A DNA stretch of 64,000 bases. It comes from Collybiopsis luxurians FD-317 M1. Its lineage: Eukaryota; Basidiomycota; Agaricomycetes; Agaricales; Omphalotaceae. The stretch lies in the NCBI GenBank assembly GCA_000827265.1, contig KN834765.1:141590-205589 (forward strand), given 5' to 3'. Made by a program: the position numbers and the translations under genes. Under the pieces are notes generated by a model. That model made no database searches and was not told the origin of the DNA. It worked only from the letters and a program-made list of their open reading frames with translations. Below, one piece after another: positions 56,329 through 64,000 of this stretch. Position 1 is the first letter of the stretch; each line of letters starts with the position of its first letter.

Positions 56329-56482
56329 TTGGTTTTGGTAGAAAACAGCCTGTCGTCGACGGTATTTATAAGTTTCAATTCATGAGTCACCGCTTGCTGC
56401 ATGACAGCTTTGAGCTGTGACGCGACGTGTCGCCAATTCCATCTTGGAAACCGACCCTCACCATCTTCCCTCGACGGCGAAC
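56329..56482. promoter_or_regulatory. Shared divergent promoter, F-box / DPM3
   Basis: 154 bp lie between the two start codons. No specific motif was identified. Function is inferred from position. Confidence 0.5.
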
Positions 56483-56870
56483 ATGACCCGCGCTCGACGT
56501 GTAGCAGTCATTTCGACAATATTCGTCTCCCTATATCTCCTTGTGTTCTTTGAATTTTTCCAAGTTCCCCTCGTTGACGATGCAGCTGTAAAAGAGATTT
56601 GGCCGGTCGTAAGTAACGAAATTGCCCAGTCTTGCCTGAGCACTCATGAAATTATAGCTGCCCTGGTGGCTGCTGGTTTCATTCGGATCGTATTCATTGT
56701 GGTCATTGGGATGGGGTCTTTTTACCTTCAGAGATTGTCCGGAAGCATACGAAGAACTACTAGCGGTGCGTTTATCACAGCTTCACCGTCGCATTCAACT
56801 CTCAACTATATTCTAGGAGATCTCACTAGCCAAAAACGACCTTAGGAATCGGGGCGTCACTGTCGATTAA
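56483..56870 (+). CDS. DPM3: Dolichol-phosphate mannosyltransferase subunit 3 (DPM3)
   Basis: Small ER membrane subunit that tethers the Dpm1 catalytic subunit for dolichol-phosphate-mannose synthesis, needed in N-glycosylation, O-mannosylation and GPI anchors. Three exons: MTRARRVAVISTIFVSLYLL to KEIWPV; then LPWWLLVSFGSYSLWSLGWG to CPEAYEELLA (intron ends at about 56659 and 56763-56818); then EISLAKNDLRNRGVTVD with TAA at 56868. The result is 95 residues with two membrane helices and a C-terminal coiled-coil segment that contacts Dpm1. This is the size and order expected for DPM3. Unspliced frames of the same DNA give a false 142-residue product, so the gene is easily missed. Confidence 0.93.
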
Positions 56871-56986
56871 CGAATACCACTCTATTGTATATCTAGTCTG
56901 CAATCCCGTACGAAACATAAAACTTCCTTCGAGCTACATAATATCCAGGATACCCCCCAAATAAATCGGCAGTCCGTGAATACTGA

Positions 56987-59900
56987 CTAATTTTTCTTCT
57001 TTTTCTTTTTCGTGGTATTTTTGGTAGCCTTACCCTTCTTCTTATTCGTTGATTGTTCTTCTTCTTCCTTATCCTTTTCCTCTCCTTCGCCATCTTCTCC
57101 ATCAATGTCAGCACCGTTAAGTCCTTCTCCAGGCGTTCCCGGCGCAGATTGGAGCGGAGTAGCGGCCGCAGTCTCAGCGTTATCGTTCGCTGCATCTGGC
57201 GCAGATTTCTCTCCTTCTCCTCCTTCTGTCTGTGGTTCTCCGGCTGCTTCAGCGACAGGTTCGGCTTGAGCTTGGGTCTCGTCAGTAGCTTCTGGAGCTG
57301 GTGAAACATTATCCTCAGCGGGAGGATCTGCAGCAGCAGCAGTCGTCTCTGTCGTGCCACTCTCTTCTCGGGATTCCTCCTCCGCCTCTTCTGGCGCCGT
57401 AGTTGAAGAAGGAAGATCAAGTATTTCTGGTTTGGGGGACGATGCTGGATTGGGTGTTGCGACCTTGGGAGTGGTTGCAGTATGGGGTGTGGGGACTTTG
57501 GAAGGAACCTTTGAAGCTACTTTCGGCGTTGCGGCCGGCTTGGGTGTACCCCATGGTGATTTCTTTGTGACTGCCGGTGATATAGGTGCTGTTTCTGCAG
57601 CTGGGGTTGCCGGATTCGGAGGAGAGGATGGTTTTGGTGTGCCCCACGGCGATTTGGCTGGACCTGCTGTTGACGATCCCTCTGCGCCTGATGATGTTGC
57701 CTCTGCGGCAGGTGTTGATGGAGTTGGAGGGGACAATACAGTCTTTGGAGAAATAGCTGCAACTGAAGACGCAGCTTTCGCTGACTTGGGGGACCTGACT
57801 CCCGATGAACTCGTCGCTTCCCCAAGCACGTCACTGAGACTCCTTGTATTCGTCGAAGCTGACTCCGGTGGCGGTGAAAGTAGATCGGAGAATTCATTGC
57901 CTTCATGAGATGAGGAGAGGAACTCATTAGAGGACGAACCTGCAACGTCGGGGGGCTGAGTATTTGAGTCAAGATTCATTTCAGGCAAGTTGATTGGAGA
58001 GATAACGGCAGATGGCGCTCTATTGGAGAAGGATGTCTCGATTCTGAGATTCGTTGGAGCACCTGTTGCTTCTCCTGCGCTCGTAAAGGACCCCCAGGGT
58101 GCCACGTCTCCAAAAGACTCGTCTGGTGCCTGTTCCGCATATCCAACCTCCGGCGCAGCAGTTATGTGCTCGAATGAACCTGGCATGTCTACGGCGGACG
58201 CAGGTTCTTCTTCTACCTCTGGGGCAGTAGTGGTTCGGGCTGCTTCTGCTGGCGGCGCTGGGTGTGATTGTAGAATCTCTCTCAGCTCCCTTTTAATAGG
58301 CGACGACAGCGGAGTAGCTTCTTTTGATTTTAACGACTCGGCTAGCGATTTCGCTGCAGGCGACATAGCACCCCAGACCGATGAGAGGGTATCTGCGAGC
58401 CTCGATGTCCGGTTACTTGAGCTGGTCGTACCTCCTCCGCTATCCTCAGTGGAAGAGGGCGGAATCTCTCTTTCTTTGCCTTTCAGTGTTGTCCTCCCTC
58501 TCGATGGATCTCTCGATAGGTCGCTTGCCCGAGCCCCGTTCTCGGTCGGGGCACGGGAGACGGATGACATCCGTGAAGTAGATCGAACACTGGCTGCTGT
58601 ACGTGAGCTCGGAGTAGCTGAAGCTGCAACCACAACTTCGGGGATGCCTCTCGGAGCTGCAGGCGGAGGGTCATTTCTAGCTGGAGGAATAATTGAAGAT
58701 CGTTTACTGTTGACCGTGGACACAGCAGCGGTGTGGTAGGGTGTCGGGTCTACGGATCGAGCGCGAGAGCCAGGAAGACTTTTGGCTACGCGCGATTGAG
58801 CTGGAGTCATATCGTCTTCCGGGAAACTATCCGGTTCATCCTCGTCTAGTCGGTGTCCTCGTTCGTTATATATGATTGACGCCGGGCCGCTTAATTTCAT
58901 AGGTCAGTCGCAGGTGTGTTTCTGAAAGAACTCGACTTACTATTTGGTTACCCCCTGTGAGCAGAGTTTCGTCAGAGAGAAGTGAAAAGTGAGTTGGAGA
59001 TACGTACATTGTCAACCCATTTGATTCGCGCCTTGAATTCGGTGAGGCCAAAATGTATCTCAACCGAGAATACGATGTTCCAATATACCCTTCCATGCTT
59101 CCCCGTCTTTGCTTCGGCACTACTACTCAAAGGGGACAGATCTGCTCGCACAAGACAAAGGGTAGAAAAATCATCTATAAACGTGAGAAATGAGCAAACG
59201 ATAATCCCATGGTCGATCATGGCCTACCAGCCTGCCTCATAATCCACTTGGGGATTGTATTGCCGCCTCTATAGCACCATATCTCCACTTCAAACACAGA
59301 GAGTAATGAAAGGCTTGTTAGCTCTGTGCAGTATTTTCGCGTAAAGACGGTTGATTCCTTGACTTTGACACCCTAAGAGCCCATTATTAATCTGCCCTAA
59401 AGTGTTGGAAGACATCCCTACCCTTGCCAGGATGCAATCAAAGGCGTCAGGCAGAAGCCTTGGGCCTGAGGGAAGCTCGCACAATCTATTTTTCCTCTCG
59501 ACGTGTTCAGGATCTGCGGCATCAAACTGTCGAAGGTATTCCACGCCATACATAAACTTGGACATGCGAGCAGAAACATGGTGATCGCAGTAAAAGCCTA
59601 TTGCTCCATCCGCGACTGCTTTCGAACTTTCGTGAAGTATTCACAAGTTAGTCTCGAGTTGGAGGCGATTGAAGATGGAACCCACGTTTGCGTATCCGGT
59701 CGACTAACGGCAACACGGTACGGCTGTAGTCTTTCTTGCAATTGGCTAAATAGCCACGCACTATTGGCATATCCACCAACGAGGAAGACAGACTACCGCA
59801 CACTTTGTTTTTAATTTAAAGATACCACAACTGGCAAAAATCCTACCTTTATCATCCCATGAGAGGCCTCAATCTGTGCTTTAATCGCATTGACAGCAGC

Positions 59901-61387
59901 TGCAATTCCTGATGAGAGAGATTCCACCGAAAGCAGTGTGTTGCGCACCTTGAATGGATGGCTCGAATAGATCAGCAACTTCTGTGCTAGCTCAATCAGG
60001 TAAGGCTTGATTCTTGGAAGCACAGGAAAATATTCTTTACCCGGAGAGTCTCAATTGACCGCTTCTGATCCCAACTGAGGGATCTTTATCTAGAGGGGAG
60101 CCAAACAGGATGAACTGGGGGTCTCTCTTATCCCGGAATAGACGTTTAGTCGTTTCATCGAACCGCTTTGTGATGTGATCTACAGCGTCCGCTGTTCCAT
60201 ATTTTGAGTTCTTGAGCTTTTCTAGTATAACAGATGTAAGCCAAAAAGGTGCCATCGCGGAAAGATAGATTACTTACCTTGAAAAAGCTCTCGAGCACGC
60301 CTGCTCACAAACACCGATCCCGCGAAGACACCTGTGTACTAGATTGAGCTCAAGTACGAGGACTACACGTAAGATTATAATCACAATCTGGTGGTGCTAC
60401 TTCTTCAATTACCAAAGGTGATTGAGCACGAATGGTATATGAGCTAATATCCAGAGTGCCACCTCCGGCATCCAAAACCAGAAACCCTGATTTTGAAGAT
60501 CCCTGAAACAACTCAGTACATAATCTAAAGTCATTGATCGAGACTCACGGAAAGCACATCGTCCGCCAAACCATTCAATACACACGCGTGTAGACTAGCT
60601 TCCCCTTCCGTTACAAATCGTATCCGTGCCTTCCCCTCATTCGTATCGGGAATCAAACCACCGTAGACGGCTGCACGACGCATTTTGGATTGCTGGGCAC
60701 CCTCCCATCCGTTGGGATGAGAAAGAACGAACTGGATATCGTGCTCCACGGCTTTCCACAGAGATGCACCGTTGGCATGAGTATCCCTGATGAAATTTCT
60801 GGTGCAGAGAAATAGATAGGAGAGGAAGTCGCCGAAAACATCTACAGCGGTCTTCCGGTATGGTAAAGGTCCTAATCTTATGCCGTTCATGTCCAGCTTC
60901 ATCGTGCGGGGTCGAAGCCGTAGTTTGAAGCTGGACATAACGTGAATTAGCGATATTCGAGGGACGAAAAATTTGACGCGCACAGTTCGACTTTGATCCA
61001 TCCTTCATCTTCTGCCAACGACAGTATTGACGGAGTGTCCGCTTCTGCACCAACTGCCAACATCTTTCCTTCACTATCATAGTACATAATTGTTGGTATT
61101 TTCGAATTTCCTGCGACGTGTTCTTGACCCGGAAAGCTAAGAAATATTTTAGATCCAGCAATTGTGAGAACCAGGAAGCTATAGTACCGCGTAACGCCAT
61201 GAATTTTGGGTATTTCGCCAGGCTCGAGGATCGCATAGGAAACCTATGAAGTATGGGCGTGAGATAATCGACAGCGACCAAGAAGCTTGCAGCTCACGCC
61301 TGAAAATGTTGTGCCAACATCTAAAGCCACGACGAGGGACCGGGTAGTGCCGGTGTAGGGCTTGCGCGTTTCTGAAGTACCCTTCAT
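56987..61387 (-). CDS. HSPA12-like Hsp70 ATPase fused to a ~630-residue low-complexity tail
   Basis: Start MKGTSETRKPYTGTTRSLVV at 61387. Actin/Hsp70 ATPase motifs: phosphate 1, ALDVGTTFSGVSYAILEPGE (61340-61250); phosphate 2, FLVLDAGGGTLDISSYTI (60480-60430); adenosine-side VFLVGGYANSAWL near 59780. The Hsp70-like part closes with VEIHFGLTEFKARIKWVDN. An intron then gives GVTK, and a 51-bp intron (58890-58940) joins AAA-TA to CGGC, so the frame runs NGVTKYGPASIIYNERGH and on into an open exon to 56987. That tail is Ser/Pro/Ala/Thr-rich, holds KSPWGTPKP twice, then an acidic stretch, and ends KKKKKKN. Other mushroom HSPA12-like proteins, as I recall, end soon after the PASIIY-type block, so the tail is unusual. 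Total is about 1,200 residues. Role unknown. Confidence 0.78.
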
Positions 61388-61560
61388 GCAGCGATCAAGG
61401 AGGGATATAAAGATAGAGGTGAGTTAAGATAGGATATATCGTCAAGGACTGCGCCCAAGGTCATAAAAAGAAATTTGGTCGTGAAAAGAGCCGGAAACAC
61501 GAGGATCCCCTAAGAGTCTTTCAATAGGCTCTCATCAGCCCGGTGGCGACGCGTAATACA
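61388..61560. promoter_or_regulatory. Divergent promoter, Hsp70-like / coiled-coil gene
   Basis: About 173 bp separates the two proposed starts. No heat-shock element (repeated NGAAN in alternating orientation) was convincingly seen. The plus-strand start is uncertain, so the true spacer may be longer. Confidence 0.4.
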
Positions 61561-63180
61561 ATGGCAACTTGCTTGAACCTTGTGGCTGTCGAAGTTGGAG
61601 AAGAAAACGCGATTGCCTCGTGTTGGGTCAAACATTTCCAGAAAGCCCATATCAGAGGGCCCCGGGCTAACAATCCATCTTGTCTAATCAGTGCGGTCAT
61701 GCTACCCGTCGCTAATCTACATCTTAGGGAACTCGCTACTGCGACTGTCGAGTTCTTCGCTCTCCGAACCCCCACCAACACTCCCACTCACCGTCCCCAG
61801 GATTTGGACGAAGAGCGAACTCTCACACCTGTCCACGACCCTGTCGGCCGGTTGACCCGAGAGTGCGCCTCGTTACGTCAACGTCTAGACGAAGCGGACC
61901 GCCGGCAAAGCGCCTGCACTTGTCAATCCTCTACATCGGGCTTGCAACCACCATCAATGAGAAGAGACATCGATGAAACGAGGAGAGAGCTCGCGCGGAC
62001 CCAGACGGAGGTGACGAGATTGCAGGAGAGATGCAAACTATTGGAGAAGACATTATACGAGACTCGAGAGATCTTGAAGGCTAGAGATGAGGAGCTCGAG
62101 AAGTTCAGAGGATCGCAAGCGGAGCCTCGAGACTTGGAAGACGGCGACGATCGAGAAGATGAGCGGCCCAGGAGCTTCGAGCAGGAGAACGACAGTCATC
62201 CAGGCTCTGTTTCAGATGAAACTCGTGCGCTCACCAAAAGCACCGAGGTCTTCATGGCGCGCACCGATTCTTGGTCAGGCGCCCAAGTCCTTCAAGCTAT
62301 CCACGACCTCAATTCCGAAATTCTACAGTTTTCGGCTGCAGCCACAGAGCTGTGCACATTTGGCAAGAATACGACGCCATCCAAGCTCATCGTTCAAGCC
62401 ACGCAGGATACAGCCTCGAGGCTAGGACCAAGCGTAGTGCGGATACTCTCGGGGCGAGATCACTCGCAAGATCCTATCCTCGTACAGTTAGCTCTCCAGG
62501 GTTGCATCTCTACTTGTGTAGCTCGAGCACTATCAGTATTTTGCATGGGGTTCCCAACAAAAGCAGATGCTGTCTTGACGCAAATTTATTCACACATGTA
62601 TGCTGCAGGTGAGCAGCTCCTGAAGTTGGTTCATCGGCCTACTCGATCCTGAACACTTTCGTCAGAGCCACAGCCCACATCTTCAAGATGGCGAGCTCTA
62701 ACTCACCGTCACATCCACACGATGTACCCATACTTAAGCGACTATTCTGCGAACGAGCTCGCCGAAACTATGTATAGATGGTCGGCGGATATCCTGCTCG
62801 TGGCAGGCTCCCAGAATTATGGGAAAGGATCTCTCGCATCTCGAGACGGCTTAAGAACGCGCTTCGGAGAGCAGGTACGTCGAATTACGAAGACGGCGTG
62901 CAAGCTAGCGCAGGTCACAAAAGAAGAAATTATGTCGACTTGCTTTGAAATTATTGCTGTTGAACATGGAGATAGTTTTGATTCTCGGCGGATGTTTGAT
63001 TCGTTCGGCGAGTATGGTACGTCAAGAGGGGCTATAATAACGACCACAGAATTAGGGCTGCGATGTAAAACTCGAAAGAATGGGGCGGTAGGAGCGGATG
63101 AGTCTTTGACAGAGATACGGATGTTGATGCCACCAAAGGTGGTCCTTGATTCTGTGTTGGATTTAGTAGACCCTAAGTAA
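61561..63180 (+). CDS. Coiled-coil protein of unknown function
   Basis: Not named. A coiled coil near 61840-62110 contains RLTRECASLRQRLDEADRRQ and heptad-rich ELARTQTEVTRLQERCKLLE. An acidic linker follows, then a helical C-terminal domain: VLQAIHDLNSEILQFSAAAT, then SRLGPSVVRILSG. An intron at 62610-62656 joins YAAG to EPQPTSSRWRALTHRHIHT. The last exon (MYPYLSDYSANELAETMYRW to LDLVDPK) ends at 63180. This layout occurs, as I recall, in many uncharacterised mushroom proteins. The start is uncertain: ATG 61561 is given, while ATG 61699 or an unseen upstream exon is possible, and the first 80 residues look atypical. About 530 residues. Confidence 0.65.
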
Positions 63181-63332
63181 TAGACGGATTCGATATGTAT
63201 TAGCACTCGATAATGCGACAGGAGCTCTGCATGGAATATCGACAGGAGTTTGACCAGCGAAAACATGCACAATCGGCGCTGAAAGTATATTGTAGCGAAT
63301 GAAGCGGGCGGCGAATACAAAACAGCATTGGA

Positions 63333-64000
<668 letters not shown>

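Noticed and set aside
57990..58739. Long 249-residue open frame on the plus strand, opposite the Hsp70-like tail
   Set aside because: Low-complexity Ser/Ala/Gly composition is the mirror of the minus-strand Ser/Pro/Ala tail. It has no start context, domain or splice partners, while the minus frame links to a known family block.

Overview
The window is nuclear DNA of a filamentous basidiomycete, most likely an Agaricomycete. Genes are dense and on both strands, and almost all are cut by many short introns of about 50-60 bases with GT/AG ends. The gene content fits: a DUF6699-type protein, an Hsp70-like ATPase of the HSPA12 kind, a basidiomycete-style F-box protein, a cytochrome P450, a YBT1-like ABC transporter, Sad1 and Tof1. 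There are no operons, CRISPR arrays or bacterial features. I joined exons by reading splice sites and family conservation, so exon edges are predictions.

Layout. 0.7-5.1 kb (-): Tof1/Timeless replication-fork protein. 5.2-5.3 kb: a degenerate tRNA-like element. 5.5-6.8 kb (+): zeta-crystallin-type quinone oxidoreductase. 7.1-10.0 kb (-): a tandem pair of alpha/beta hydrolases. 10.55-10.78 kb: a small element with 36-37-bp terminal inverted repeats and a TA target duplication. 11.4-14.1 kb (-): cytochrome P450. 14.8-16 kb (-): DUF6699-type protein. 16-19.2 kb: gene-poor, with one doubtful gene. 19.2-22.1 kb (+): SUN-domain protein. 22.6-29.1 kb (+): ABCC transporter. 29.3-30.1 kb (+): small, probably mitochondrial protein. 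30.5-32.2 kb (+): YheT/EMB8-type hydrolase. 32.5-34.4 kb (-): proline iminopeptidase. 35.2-36.0 kb (-): DUF4112 membrane protein. 36.7-38.9 kb (-): CCT5. 39.0-40.3 kb (+): PP2A catalytic subunit. 41.4-45 kb (-): tandem pair of orphan low-complexity proteins. 46.0-49.2 kb (-): tandem pair of alpha/beta hydrolases ending in peroxisomal PTS1-like tripeptides. 49.8-50.9 kb (-): HDDC2-like HD phosphohydrolase. 51.3-52.5 kb (-): Sec14-like protein, divergent from PI-PLC (52.7-54.6 kb, +). 54.7-56.3 kb (-): F-box protein, divergent from DPM3 (56.5-56.9 kb, +). 57.0-61.4 kb (-): Hsp70-like ATPase with a very long low-complexity tail. 61.6-63.2 kb (+): coiled-coil protein. 63.3 kb to the right edge (-): proteasome ATPase Rpt2, cut by the window.

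How genes relate. Most are unlinked housekeeping genes. Two themes stand out. First, three separate tandem duplications lie within 42 kb, two of them carrying upstream DNA with the gene. Second, several conserved genes are head-to-head over 115-190 bp (CCT5/PP2A, Sec14-like/PI-PLC, F-box/DPM3, Hsp70-like/coiled-coil), suggesting shared promoters. The Sec14-like/PI-PLC pair joins a phosphoinositide-transfer-type protein to a phosphoinositide-hydrolysing enzyme. I found no clear new defence or mobile system. The least ordinary items are the Hsp70-like protein with its long tail, the PTS1-bearing hydrolase pair, the PP2A gene with an intron exactly before its stop codon, the expanding orphan family, and the TA-flanked inverted-repeat element.
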